The translations under genes and the position numbers were made by a program. Shown piece by piece: positions 33,791 to 45,180 of a stretch of 64,000 nucleotides of DNA. The stretch spans positions 162,827,189-162,891,188 of the forward strand of contig NC_135500.1 of the NCBI RefSeq assembly GCF_052857255.1, written 5' to 3'. The DNA comes from Amblyomma americanum (taxonomy: Eukaryota; Arthropoda; Arachnida; Ixodida; Ixodidae). The stretch's first letter is position 1. Each line of letters begins with the position of its first letter. Below the pieces are notes generated by a model. It was not told the DNA's origin. It searched no databases and worked only from the letters and a program-made list of their open reading frames with translations.

Positions 33791-34886
33791 TCATCAATGA
33801 ATATTTACCTCGAGTTATCGTGGTTGATTGCAATAATATTTATGCAAAATGCTTCAAGGCCAAACACGTCCATAACAGGGTGCTTTTGCAGTTATTGTGT
33901 GCTGTTGTTTTAATCGTCGTTAGCTTGCTTCCGGCTTATGTTTTTTCCGTGCCTGTGATTTACAGGACGGCTGCTATTTACAGGACGCAAACTTTTTCAA
34001 ACACTAATTTTCTTTATTTTTTCCTACTTTCTTTCATTTTTCTCTCCCTCTCTTCAGCCAGTGTTTCGGAGTCAGTTTTGTGTCGAAGTTCTCGGCTTGT
34101 TTTTTTTTTTTTTTCCCCTCTGCAATAAAACTGTGTATGGCATTCCGGCGCCCTTAACTTCAGAAATAACCTCACTACTATGAAGACGCCCACGGACGGA
34201 AATGTGGGGATTGCGTACCAGCCCGTTAACGCACATTAGCTTGCGAGTTGCACTGCGCTCTGTATCGTTCTGTACAGCCTCCACGATCCTCTCATTCGCC
34301 AATCCTTTCACTACGTGCGCTCAAGTGTTGCCTGAGCAGCCACTCAGTTTCCCTTGGCACGGGGAGCGCGGCTTTTAATGACCTGTTCAGGGTTCTCCAA
34401 CGAAGGCCTTTATATGAGCAGATAAGCGGTTTGCAACGCGTATTTGATGGTTTCGAGATGAATGGTAGGAGTGAATGCAGAATTATCAGCGTCCGTGTAT
34501 TTTTTTTTCCTGAATCATACCGAAAAAGCTGTATGCATGAAAGCTGAGGTTTTCTCATTTCAGCAGTAAGCATGCCTCGAGGTCTTATACGCCTGTACAG
34601 CATACCCAGGACGCTGGTTAGCCACCCGCTCGACGCACCGTTATTTAGTGCCCCATTTGGAATCGCTGCTACAAATGGACTGACTGTGCATACCATTATT
34701 TTAAATGGTTCCGTGAAAGCATTCCGCGCCCGCGAATGTCTCCTAAATACCAAGTACTGGACGTTATACAGAAATAAGCGGTACATGGAGACTGATATAC
34801 AAATTACGTCCAGCAAGAAATAATTTTCGGAAGAGCACGCTCAAATGGTTTCTTGGAGCGCCTTTAACTTAGTTTTCATTTATCAC
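33791..34886. other. Unassigned stretch
   Basis: T- and A-rich tracts with overlapping frames of 80-174 codons on both strands (34292-34816 minus is longest). No motifs or splice context recognised. Confidence 0.4.
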
Positions 34887-35152
34887 TTTGGGCAGATGTT
34901 TCGTTTACGGTTTATGGAGTTTAACGTCCGCAAGTGACTCAGGCTATGAGGGAGGCCGTAGTGAAGGGCTCCGGAAATCTCGACCACCTTGGGTTATTTT
35001 AACGTGCACTGATAAAGCACAGTGCATGGGCTTCTAGCATTTCGCCTCCATCGAAATGCGATCGCCACGGCGGGGATCGAACCCGCGTCATTCGGGACAG
35101 CAGCTGAGCACCATAACCACTAAGCCACCGCGGCGGCAATTTGGACAAATGT
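34887..35152 (-). mobile_element. Ruka-like tRNA-derived SINE, copy 3
   Basis: Minus-strand copy, with the tail GGTTTATGGAGTTTAACGTC at the left and the head complement GGGATCGAACCCGCG and ACCACTAAGCCACCGCGGC at the right. Flanking 13-mers TTTGGGCAGATGT (34887-34899) and TTTGGACAAATGT (35140-35152) match at 11 of 13 positions, a decayed target-site duplication. Confidence 0.9.
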
Positions 35153-36569
35153 GTTGCGTCGTGTTCAGACATAGCAGCAGTGGTAGTCCTTGGAGTAATA
35201 CTGATAGTGGTTGACCTTGACCGGGCACATATACCAGGAGCTGGACTGCTGAATTGTAGCATCGCCCATGGTGCGAGAAAGCGCATTCAAGACCAAAGTG
35301 GGCTTGTGCTTTTGGCGGCTTTCTTTGGGGCATGTTAGAGTAATTATTGTAAGTAGTAGGAAAATTTCTCGGTCTTTGTCGATTTATCCACATGCTCTGC
35401 GATTTACCGTAGTGTAACTGACACACTCCCCTCGCGATTCTCTTTGGCCAGCAAGAAGCGTGCTCTGCTAGGCTAATAATCTTCCGAACTGAAGCGCATC
35501 CAACGATGTTCTTAACGGGGCTCTTTGGACGAGAGAAATTGCACATGTGTGCACAGCTTCCTCTACAGAGAAGAGGGCAGGCTTGTTTCGAGGCCGTTAA
35601 ATGGAGCACGGTGTCTGCACTGAACGAGAATAGCAGCTCGTCTTTCTAATCGGCAATCTGATGCTTAGAAGAACATCCCTTCACTGCGAACACGATGGCG
35701 ATGAGAACTTGTTAGTTTCTCGGTGACTTTATACGTTCAATATTTTGCATCCAAACAGACTGTTCAGGTAAAAAAAAATGCAAACGATTATAAAGTAATG
35801 GTTTAAAGTTTCCGAATCCTCAGCAACATATACTCTCAGCAAGCAATTTTTTTTCCCTTTTTGCCTGCTCTTCCGCTCTGCTAAGATGAAGCACCATGAC
35901 AAGCCTGCAAGCCTCCAAGCAGAGGTCACGCGGATAGCCCGGTCCTGGCTGTGTAAGGACGACGACGTCTTGAGACAAAGGGTAAGGTTCAAAGTGGGAA
36001 GGAGATGATGACACATCTGCGCCCCTCAGTCCCAACCATCACACGGTAAGGTTTTCTCCAGTCAAGGACCCTTAATGGTGGCCTTATACGGGGAGTCGTA
36101 AAAACGGGCGATTCTCTGCGCCTGCTACAGGACAGAGTGTGACAACAAAGCGCCAGCAAGACCCGCCTGCACACAAACAAACACCGTACGACAAGCACGC
36201 CTCAAAACTGCGGGCCCGTACGACCTCAAGCCTCGCTCGCTTCCGCCTACCCAGCCGGCAACGCTTTGATGAGATTCGTCTTGACGACGTAGTCCTTAAT
36301 TCTTTTGCGCCATTTGTTCGTGTTTTTTTTCTCTCTCGCCACTGGACTTCTTCATTTCACATATAACTTTCGTTTTGTTATTTATCCGCTGAAAGTTGTA
36401 TCTTTGGCTCGTAAAAATATCAATCTTCTCATTAAAATTCCTATATCGTTTCTAATTAATGTCCCCTTTTCTCTTCTTGACTTTTAATTTCTCTTAGATT
36501 CTATTACTCTATACTCCGCCTCGACACTGGTATATAAACTGCTTCTAGCTCGAGCAGTCTCGATCCAGG
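35153..36569. other. Unassigned stretch
   Basis: Frames up to 173 codons (35088-35609, minus) overlap the SINE and carry no motif. 36300-36530 is T-rich. No gene recognised. Confidence 0.4.
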
Positions 36570-36760
36570 ATTCTCGAGGGAGCGGGCGCACACCTTTGCG
36601 GAGCTCACGCAAATACCCCGTTTGGACCGTCGGACTTACCCTCCTCTACACCCCTCTCTTACGCACTCCCAACAGATCCTCTTCAGACGCCTCCAGACCC
36701 ACTCTCTGTCATCCCCTCAGCTTTTATCCCACTATTGCGGCACATCGCCTGCATGCTCCC

Positions 36761-36771
36761 TATGCGGTGAC
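36761..36771 (+). repeat. Target-site duplication, left copy
   Basis: TATGCGGTGAC, repeated exactly at 37833-37843. It brackets the Penelope-like insertion. Confidence 0.9.
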
Positions 36772-37832
36772 TTAAGAAAACACGTTGTGGGGCTAGTTGG
36801 TGAAGCATTTTATTTTTTCGAAGTTCTTTATAGCGCTACAAAATACACGGACAAAGGAAGAAGTACACAGGACGGGCGCTGACTCCGACTAACATAAGTG
36901 AGGCTTCCACAGCCTGCCTTTATACACAACGAAGGACCAGAGCGCATGCGGGTGAAATATTTCTGGTAGATTAGAGAGCGCAGAGTGCATGCTACCGTCC
37001 ATTTAATAATCTGTATTCGCTGTCTCGCAGGGAAACTGATGTGGTGCTCACGCACGTGTCGCCCCTTTGTTTGATAAAAAATGCTTCGGCCAATTCGCGC
37101 GCTAATCTATCCTTACTTCTGCTTAGAATTTTGATACGCTAAATTCTTGGCTCACAGTTTTGGTCGTTCTCATCTTTTCACGAGCGGAAGTGGACGGGTA
37201 GATTTTCAAACGATTCGGAAGCATTACTAAGTGAACGTTCATGTTCCCTGGCACGTTCGTTCACACAGCGGCCGGCCTGCCCGACATATGCTTTGCCACA
37301 TTTAAGGGGGATTTCATATACCACCCCCGTGGCACGCTGCACGTACGGCTTTGCATGCTTTATGCCGCAGCCGGAACTGTCAGGGCTGTTGCTGCTGACC
37401 TTGGGACACATCTCGGCCATTTTATTTGGTGCAGAGAAGACCAGCGGCGCGCCGTTTTTGTTGCCAACCCTTTTCAGGTAGTGGGACACCCTACGTATAT
37501 AGGGGATAACCACTGGCTTGGCGCTGCTACGTTGTGGTCTCCTTGCTTTCTTTGGTCTCCCTTTGACCTTCTGCAATAGTGTCTCCATGACCGCTGTCAA
37601 TACGTGTTCAGGGTACCCTGCTTTACGCACTCTAGCTACCCCGCCCTGAAAGCTTTGCTGCATCATGTGAAGGCAAGACTTAAGGAGAGCGGATTCCAGG
37701 GAAAGGGTCGCAATCGCCCTCTTGACCGTTTTAGACTGTGCCGAATCAAAAGGTAGGAAATCTTTTCTGGCTCTAGGGCGGTAACACCAGCCAACACATC
37801 TGTCTCCGAGCATGAAGAACTTCGGAAAAAAA
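36772..37832 (-). mobile_element. Penelope-like element, 5'-truncated, inserted in LINE
   Basis: Minus-strand element between exact 11-bp direct repeats. From its 5' side (37832) it carries the end of the reverse transcriptase, a linker, and a GIY-YIG endonuclease, then a 3' untranslated region with GTCAGCGCCCGTCCTGTG, TACTTCTTCCTTTGTCCG and GTATTTTGTAGCGCTATAAA near 36890-36830. Penelope-like elements are the retroelements that combine RT with GIY-YIG. No hammerhead motif was found in this copy's 3' region. Two in-frame stops make it non-autonomous. Confidence 0.88.
36985..37832 (-). pseudogene. PLE reverse-transcriptase end plus GIY-YIG endonuclease
   Basis: Minus frame. RKDFLPFDSAQSKTVKRAIA and VRKAGYPEHVLTAVMETLLQ belong to the RT thumb region. 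The GIY-YIG domain lies about 37320-37220: TGVVYEIPLKCGKAYVGQ supplies the two aromatic motifs (V-Y-E-I and Y-V-G), and GRCVNERAREHE supplies the conserved Arg and the EH motif. The first 218 codons from 37832 are open; stops then occur just after VHFRS and again after NCEPRI, before the conserved tail RGDTCVSTTSVSLRDSEYRLL ends near 36990. The domain would nick DNA for insertion; here it is broken. Confidence 0.88.
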
Positions 37833-37843
37833 TATGCGGTGAC
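37833..37843 (+). repeat. Target-site duplication, right copy
   Basis: Second TATGCGGTGAC, identical to 36761-36771. The interrupted LINE frame resumes immediately after it. Confidence 0.9.
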
Positions 37844-38105
37844 CCCCGCGCTACACTCCCCCATATCCTTTTCGGCTGCCCTGCTGACCCTCCCCCGCGG
37901 GGACAGCGCGCCATCTCGAGCTGGGAGGACTGGGAGGTCCTGCTCATGTCTGCAGACGCGACGTCGCAGCTTGCTGCGATGACTCGGGCTGCCGACGTTA
38001 TGTCCCGGCATGACCTACTTGATGCAGTGCGGGACCGAGCAGTGGCCCAGGGACCCAGCTGGGTCTAAAACTCACTTGCTCAATAAAGTTTTTCTGTATG
38101 TCTGT

Positions 38106-40743
38106 CTAGCTCCAGCAAATCAAGGGCCGAATTCTTCGAAGCCGCTGCACGTTGTGACCAGTGTTTCGGTCATTGTGCACCGGTTTATCCCGATTGCCGA
38201 GAGCACAGGCTAGAGACAGAACCATTCTTTCTTTCGAAGCATTTTGAGAGTGCAGCTCCTGATTAGTTATCGCCAACTTCAGCTTCTACTTCAGCGCCAG
38301 CAAACTCAAGGGCATAAAAGAACTGCAGCTGATTTTTGTGGCGGACGATCTCACTTGGCTCCCCATTAAAGTGCTTGCTGGGGCTGGGTTCCTTCTGACG
38401 TGAGGCAATATAGAGCGCAGTGAAGTGCGTGATTCACTCGTCTATTGAAAAAAGAGCTGTTTGGAAACAGCGTGCCGTCCGACCGCGAAACGAGGTATAA
38501 TCTCGCAATGTGCAGAACGAATCCTGCGCTACTTCAGCTGAGAGCCTGAACAAGCTCTTAGCGCTAGATGGCTGCCATTGCTGAGTTAACATTCTCTAGA
38601 GACGATGGCAAGTCCCATCTGCTCAGAGCTGCACATGCGACCACTCAGTGTACTTCCAAAGCCGGGCATCCTAGAGAAGTTGGGCCCAGCATTAAGTGCG
38701 CGCGCCCTCGAAAGAGATGGAAACTCTATTCTTCGGAACTTCCGAGTCGGTGCTAAACAAAGGGCTATGACTACAAGAAACTCACTCTTCACAGAAACCG
38801 CATCTAAGGAGGTCGCAAATGGCTTATTTCGAAATAATTAGCCCAAGTTATTTCAAAAGACAATACACTTTCTGGGTTATAACCAATCTCTGTGAAAACA
38901 GCGCTCTCTTGGCCAGAGTTTCTGTTTGCGCGCGAACAGCCACTGCAATATTCGTGGCGTTTGTTTGTGGCACAAGGACGCGCCGCACTAGTTCAGTGGA
39001 TATGGCTTTGCTTTGCTGTTGGGTATGAGATCGCATTTTCTGTCACTGGTTGCGGCGACCCCACCTCGATGGTGTCCAGAAGCAGAACGGCTTCCTTACA
39101 GTGATTACGTTGCCTGTTAAAATCTCGAGACGCTCAACGCGGATCACGAGCCCACCGCTATAAACAACACATTTCTTGGTGCACAATATGTTAGGGAAGT
39201 TTTAATACACGAGTATTTACTCAGTCCCAATTGGTTAGATGGCTGGAAAGGTGGCTCAGTTTCTTCCTACTCGTCATGAACTGCCAGAGCGTGTCGAGCG
39301 TATGTTAAATGCGTACGGAAAGTCGGGCACGCGGCGAAGGCAAATATGCAATGCAGGGTCAGTATACTGTGCCTAGCGGATTAACACAAAGAAAGAGAAA
39401 TCTCAGGGGTCAATACAGCTTCAACAAGAAATACCCTTCCGATCTTTACCCCCGGCTCAAGTCACCTTAAGAACTTGCCTTAACATCCCATAAGTCTCAC
39501 GCCCTATATAGATCCCTTGTAGACAGCTGTCGCAATCGCATCGTGCAAGGACTGGATCTTTTCTCCTCCGCCTACCTTCGTTCAGGCAACTGCCAACCGG
39601 TGTTGAGGTGCCAGCCTCGCTCTAGACGAAGCTTCATTGACAAACGCGCTGTCTTCTAGCTTTGCGTTGGAGATGTAATCCGACAGTCAGTCAGCTCAAG
39701 AGTGAGCCATAGGGAGCAAGTGTGTTTACAGGAAGTTTAAGTTGAGAGTGTCGAAAAAATTTTCCCAACTGTTCTAGTGAAGGCCGATATCTACACCCAG
39801 TGTACAAAGAAAGCGTCACGAGCTCTTTCAAAGGCTACGTCGGACATGCCTGTTGTAGCACTGTAAACTCTAATTATTATTCTGCAAGTTCGATATCGTC
39901 TTGTTTAAGACACATTTAGAGCGCACAATGCATTTCGAGTGGTGCTAAAGCAGTCTAGGGGGCACGTTATCGAATTCATGCACATCCAACAGTGCAACAC
40001 CTTGATCTCTGATCCTCTCTGTCCTTTCTTTTTCTTCTCGTATTTTCCTTCTTATGCCCCTCTTCCTCCAGCGCAGAGTAGACAACTAGACGCAAGTCTC
40101 TCTCTCTCTCTCTCCAGCTCCCCACCACACATTTATCTGAATCGTGCTTCGCCCGCCGCGGCGTTAAAAGCGCACGTGCTTTAGCGCTTGGTCGCAGTGC
40201 AAGAGCAAAACAAAAACAAAAAAAAAAGAGGAACGGGAGAAAGAGAGAGAGAGGGGGGGGGGGGGGGGAGCCAGCCTCGTATGCTCACTCACACGCACAC
40301 ACCTGCTGACGACAAGCGCAGGTTCCCGGCTCTGAAACCAGGCCAGCCTCGTGCTGCTCTGCTTCCTCGCAAGGACGGCAGAGCAGAAACGACGGAAAGA
40401 AAGGGGCGAGGAGGAACAGGAAAGGGGTGGCGAAAATTTGGAGCGAAAAGAGGTGAAAAGGTAAAGAGTGCGCGGTGCTGCAAGGAGGGGGACTCGATTC
40501 AGGCCTAACTGGCAGCACAATAACGCGCGAGCCAGCTCGCTCCGCCTCCTCCTTTCCTCATAGCGCCCCCGCGGACACCGTCCACTTGGCCGGCGTGGTT
40601 TTCTGACGCGCAGTTTCGCCGTTGCGCAACTGAGCCCCTGATTTCTTCGCCAAGTCGTAGGTGGCCGCGAGTGCGAGCGTATGGTTAGTTTGGTGACACT
40701 TGGGCAAGCCGACGTGTATTTGTGCACGGTTTTCAGCATCTAA
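38106..40743. other. Unassigned stretch with G16 run and simple repeats
   Basis: (CT)n at 40099-40117, (GA)n then G16 at 40229-40268. Minus frame 40164-40739 (191 codons) is Arg/Ser/Phe-rich and runs through these simple repeats. No gene recognised. Confidence 0.4.
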
Positions 40744-41022
40744 CCTGCCGCGGTAGCTCGGTGGTTATAAGGCGCTGGTCTACTGAGCTGGAGTACCAGG
40801 GTCGGAACCCGGCCGCGGCGGTCGCTCGAAAGGCAAAAGGCACCGGTGTGCTCTGCGATGTCAGCGCACGTTAAAGGTTTCCAAGTGGTCGAAATCATTC
40901 CGGAGCCCTCCACTGCGGCACCTGGTTCTTTCTTCCTTCTTTCGCTCTCTCCAGATCCATTTCCTCACGGCGCGGTTTAGGTGTGCACCGAGAAGTGAGA
41001 CAGTTACTGAGCTATTCCATTT
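40744..41022 (+). mobile_element. (ATT)n-tailed tRNA SINE, interrupted copy
   Basis: Head TGCCGCGGTAGCTCGGTGG, B-box region GGGTCGGAACCCGGC (changed from GGTTCGAACCC), then GATGTCAGCGCACGTTAAAG, CAAGTGGTCGAAATCATTCC and CACGGCGCGGTTTAGG, ending CCATTT at 41017-41022. Its missing tail appears to resume at 41346 (CCATTTCCTCAAAA), so the next SINE is nested inside it. Confidence 0.85.
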
Positions 41023-41345
41023 AATAATAATAATAATAATAATAATTGTTTTTTGGGGGAAAGGAAACGGCTCAGTATCTGTCTCATATATCGTCGGACA
41101 CCTGAACCCCGCCGTTAGGGAAGGGATAAAGGAGGGAGTGAAAAAAGAAAGGAAGAGAGAGGTGCCGTAGCGGAGGGCTCCGGAATAATTTCGACCACCT
41201 GAGGTTCTTTAACGTGCACTGTCATCGCACAGCACACGGGCGCCTTAGCGTTTTTCCTCCATAAAAACGTGGCCGCCGCGGTCGGGTTCGAACCCGGGAT
41301 CTCCGGATCAGTAGTCGAGCGCCCTAACCACTGAGCCACCGCGGC
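41023..41345 (-). mobile_element. (ATT)n-tailed tRNA SINE nested in the previous one
   Basis: Minus orientation: its tail is (AAT)8 on the plus strand (41023-41046), followed by GGAAACGGCTCAGTATCTG, GTGCCGTAGCGGAGGGCTCC, CACTGTCATCGCACAG and the head complement GTCGGGTTCGAACCCGGG (41281-41298) with ACCACTGAGCCACCGCGGC. CCATTT occurs on both sides (41017-41022, 41346-41351) and may be a short target-site duplication. With the outer copy it forms a tail-to-tail pair of roughly 280-bp arms. Confidence 0.88.
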
Positions 41346-41351
41346 CCATTT

Positions 41352-43037
41352 CCTCAAAAATCGCCATTTTTTATCAACATCTATTACGCAAGGGAAAATG
41401 GACCGGTCATGACATAAACGCGTCCCGCCATACGCGACAACCTACGCGACAACACACAACGCAGCGAAAGCGCGCAATACGCAATGCAGTTCACCAGATA
41501 ACACTTCACAGACGTTAAGAGTGAACGGCAGGAAAAGAGAACAAAGCACAGTTTTTTTCAGTATCGATAACCATGATCACTGTCATATAAGGGCAATATG
41601 CAACCAAAACAAATGATATTGGAGCAATATAGTAGTCCATGAATATTAGCCGCGGTCAGCATGTAGATCGAGTAACGAAGGATGTTGTTAGCTTCTGCTA
41701 AGTGTAATAATTCCTCTTTTTTTGCATGACACTCTTCGGCCTTTGACCTGATACCTCTTAAAACTAATTTGCCTGAAGCAACTGTAGTAGACAAACGTGT
41801 AGTAGCGGAACATGGCCAATTCGCTGAAGCACGAACTCGTAAAAACATGCTATACAGCCGTGTTCGTGATGGTGCCCCTGAATGTCGTTTCGCGCTCTTT
41901 AAAACCGCTCTTAGCAGCCTATCAAGCATTAGCAATGCAAGCAGGATGTCCTTACGTAATGAACAGAAGGTGGACATGTATCCATGGGTGGAGAAGACGT
42001 GGTAACAAGCAGGCGCAGTTCCCTTCAAGCGCGCATAGGCGTAGTCGCGGAAGTTTTCCACAAGTAAAGCCATCTTTCATGCATAAGCAATGACATGGTG
42101 AAACGAGGAAAGAGAGAAATTCACTAGAGCGAGTGGAATCGCACGCGCGGTCGCTTAAGGGGTGGCTGCGTAAAATGCAAAACACGAATACTTGAAAGGG
42201 TAAGTTTATCTGGCTTAGAATGTAAAAAAAACGACGTATCACCTGGAGGAAAGCAAACCTGTGAATTCTGCACTCGCACAGAGACGTACTGAGCGCTGAC
42301 TGACCATATGCGGCGGTGACTACACTCAGCAGCCGGCCGAAGAATGCACACGAACAGGAGTAAAAAGATGACCTTAGTGGCATACATTCTCACTTCCTTT
42401 AAGAGAACACGCTCGTGTCGTCCATCAGTACATTAGTCCGTCCGTCCGTTAGTAGACGCATCCGCCTCAGAATTTTCAAAGAACATGACTGAATACTGAG
42501 CGGAGATAGCGTGGGTGTTGCCTGGAGTCAGACTTTCTGATTCTTCTTTTTTTTTGTCTGAGCCATCGTATATTAAGGATTATCTCTGCAAACAGTGACT
42601 AACGTCAGTATCTAAAGATAGAACCTTGAGCAAGGTAACGAAGTTAGTTCGAAGCAAGTTGATCGCTCTAACATAGGCAAGTGAGACTGAAAGCGGCATA
42701 CGTAAGAAGGTGTTCTGTGCGCATATATTCACAGTGGGTGGAAACCAATTGGGAAACCAATTGGACGTGCTAATGGTGAAACTATAATGCAATAAAATTC
42801 GATGAACTTTTCGCGACGGAAGAGAAGAAGTATGACCTAATATACTTCCAGTGCGAAACCTTCGCTCCTGCAGCCGCCTGGACAAGCTGTGGGTGTTCCT
42901 ATTATCTAGAAAGGAACCTGCCGGATGGTTAGGACTCCAGTCTGGATATCCAAAAATCAAATAGGTTTCGAACCTGTTTCATGTTTAGTCATTTCTATAA
43001 CAATTCCATCAGTTGTTCGCTGCCGCCTTACTTGTAA
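41352..43037. other. Unassigned stretch with a 171-codon minus frame
   Basis: A minus-strand ATG frame (42073 to 41558) is open for 171 codons: it starts MALLVENFRDYAYARLKG and is fairly hydrophobic at the C-terminus. I see no domain, splice signals or conserved motif. Overlapping plus frames of 78-93 codons are equally anonymous. Chance ORF is likeliest. Confidence 0.35.
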
Positions 43038-43051
43038 TTAAGTCCCCACAA

Positions 43052-43361
43052 TAATTGGTTTTTCTGGGGTGGAAAGGAAATGGCGCAGTATCTGTCTCAT
43101 ATATCGTTGGACACCTGAACCGCGCCGTAAGGGAAGGGTAAAGGAGGGAGTGAAAGAAGAAAGGAAGAAGAGGTGCCGTAGTGGAGGGCTCCGGAATCAT
43201 TTCGACCGCCTGGGGATCTTTAACGTGCACTGACATCGCACAGCACACGGGCGCCTTAGCGTTTTTCCTCCATACAAACGCAGCCGCCGCGGTCGGGTTC
43301 GAACCAGGGAACCCCGGATCAGTAGTCGAGCGCCCTGACCACTGAGCCACCGCGGCGGGTG
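43052..43361 (-). mobile_element. (ATT)n-tailed tRNA SINE with perfect TSD
   Basis: Full-length minus copy: GGAAATGGCGCAGTATCTG, GAGGTGCCGTAGTGGAGGGC, CACTGACATCGCACAG, GTCGGGTTCGAACCAGGG (B-box complement) and ACCACTGAGCCACCGCGG. Exact 14-bp repeats TTAAGTCCCCACAA flank it (43038-43051 and 43362-43375), so the insertion boundaries are known to the base. The ATT tail is almost absent (ATAATTGG). Confidence 0.93.
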
Positions 43362-43375
43362 TTAAGTCCCCACAA

Positions 43376-44035
43376 GAGTTCAGCATTCATTCGGCCTCTT
43401 CGGCACAACGCCACGGCCGCGCACCCCCGTAGCAACAGAGCGGCAACAAGCCTTCCCGCATAACGGCAACAAAGACATGCCATAAATGGCTCATCTATGG
43501 AGCGGTGAAAAAAATAGAACAGCACGACGAACACAAAGAACGCTCTACGCTGTTCCCTCCATGGAATGCGTTCACATAGTGTTGAAATAATCGTCCGCCG
43601 TCGAATACGCATTCCAGCGTTGCTGGTGGCGAACGACTACCGTGCACGCTCAGGTGCGCTGAGTCAGGCCCTTCATTACAAGCCGCGCACCGAAGAGACG
43701 GAGAGGAAAGCGCATTCTTTTCATGCTTCGACAGCACCCAAGCGCGACCTGCGTGTATGTGTACTTATAATGAGTCATGTCTACACTAAAACACCGCGAG
43801 TGGCACCGCATGTTCCGAGCCTTTTATGGTGAATTCCCCCGTCCGCCGCTTGTTTGTATGCGCAATGAATCCGGGCTACGCGGTCGTTCCCTCTTAGTCG
43901 GCTTGCGTGACTGTGCTATACCAAAAGCATGGGTGTCGGCACTAGGCCGCTTTTCGTTGGCGCCCTTGATAATGCGTGGAAAAAGATTGGTTATTAGTTT
44001 AGTAACTTAGCAGCAAGATAACCGCCGGTTCTTAA
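43376..44035. other. Unassigned stretch
   Basis: No recognised gene or repeat. Overlapping frames of 77-97 codons carry no motif. Confidence 0.4.
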
Positions 44036-44226
44036 GGGTAACAGAGTGGATTCCAAGAGAAGGCATGCGTAGCAGGAGGCGGCAGAAACTTAGGTGGGCG
44101 GATGAGGTTAACAAGTTTGCGGGGATACGGTGGATGCAGCTGGCAAAGGACAGGGTTAATTGGAGAGACATGGGAGAGGCGTTGGCCTGCAGGGGGTGTA
44201 ATCAGGCTGATGATGATGATGACGAT
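44036..44226 (+). mobile_element. RTE-type LINE 3' end
   Basis: Plus-strand match to the 3' end of the relic at 505-750: GTGGATTCCAAGAGAAGGC, GTGGGCGGATGAGGTTAAC, TTTGCGGGGATACGGTGG, CAGCTGGCAAAGGACAGG, GAGAGACATGGGAGAGGC, then a (GAT)n tail at 44208-44225. Only the last 55 or so codons survive, a severe 5' truncation. Confidence 0.85.
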
Positions 44227-44989
44227 CCTATTCAATGAGTTTTTTTTGCATCTTCTTAGATGTCAGCAGCAGTACACACAGTTCTTGCACTGGTATGCTT
44301 ACCGTTTCGGTTAAGACTTGCGCTCGGGCTAAAGGAGTATCATGCCTCGTTCAGCTGCCGTCCCAGCTGTTCACTTTAATCTATAAAGAAGGTATTTTTT
44401 ACACACTATTTTTAATATTAATGCTGTACTATGCAGCTTAGATTACCTTCATTCAGTGCGACGAAGCAAAAATCTTGACACTTGCGTCGAAAGCGCACGC
44501 GAAAGCAGACCATATTGAAGTTAAAAACAGGATTCTTGGCTGAATAGGAACCAATATGTCCTCCAATCTTGTATATAACAGGCTGCATGTGGCGTGAATA
44601 ATGCATCAAGCCAGTCACCCATTGCGGGCTAGAGATCCTAACCGAGGTCAATACGCAACGAAAAATCCCACCGACGTCAGTCGTTCGATGTCTCTATTCG
44701 CGTTTCTTTTCTTTTTTGTAGCAAAAAGGGTTCGAGCCACTCTCTCAGCCTAACGATAACCTGGAAGGTTATACTGGTTTGTCACGTAAATAAACGGGTA
44801 TATAAATAAGGATCAGGATTAACAACGTCCAGTGAAGCCAGCGCAAAGAGAACATTTAAAAAATTGCTCGTGGTTTAGCATTGCTAACAGCGAAATATTG
44901 TGCGAAAGCAGACTTGTGCAGATGGACACCAGCGTCACCTGAAAGCGCGATTGATAGCGCGTTTCCTTTCCTTTCATGACTTGCGCACA
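44227..44989. other. Unassigned stretch
   Basis: No gene or repeat recognised; frames below 80 codons. Confidence 0.4.
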
Positions 44990-45180
44990 GATGGAAGTTG
45001 GTGAAGACGACGACGTTCAATGCACAGGGCGATAGTGTATTGCAGTTTATCACGAGACGTTATTAACGGCTGCGGCGACAGCGTAGTGCTCTCGTGCAGT
45101 GGCCAGCGAAGCTGATCTGTTCGCGCCACCGTGGGTTCGAAACCCAGTCGCGGCAATATTTGTTTTATTTCTCCAGGTTG
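44990..45180 (+). mobile_element. tRNA-derived SINE, GCGACAGCGTAGTGCTCTCG family, copy 2
   Basis: Better preserved than the 11.0 kb copy: GAAGACGACGACGTTCA, GGCTGCGGCGACAGCGTAG (A-box region), GCTGATCTGTTCGCGCC, GTGGGTTCGAAACCC (B box GGTTCGAAACC, 45133-45143) and the tail AATATTTGTTTTATTT. The pairing GGGTTCGAAACCC is consistent with a T-arm-like stem. Confidence 0.75.

Larger units (their letters stand above)
36570..38105 (+). mobile_element. LINE ORF2 C-terminus, split by a PLE
   Basis: Two plus-strand pieces (36570-36771 and 37833-38105) form one interrupted coding end. The first encodes AHTFAELTQIPRLDRRTYPP through TSPACSLCGD. The second resumes with PRATLPHILFGCPADPPPRG, EDWEVLLMSADATSQ, AADVMSRHD and a stop at about 38069, followed by AATAAAGTTTTTC. 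Together they supply the C-x2-C...H-x4-C zinc-knuckle typical of the C-terminus in I/R1/Jockey-group ORF2 proteins. The upstream RT is missing. The interruption falls between Asp and Pro in the same reading frame. Confidence 0.8.

Noticed and set aside
38586..38792. Minus-strand frame with a signal-peptide-like start (MKSEFLVVIALCLAP)
   Set aside because: The initiating codon is not ATG, the frame is short, and nothing beyond the hydrophobic start supports a secreted protein.
41558..42073. 171-codon ATG frame, minus strand
   Set aside because: Longest anonymous frame in a repeat-poor patch but no recognisable motif; chance is adequate explanation without expression data.
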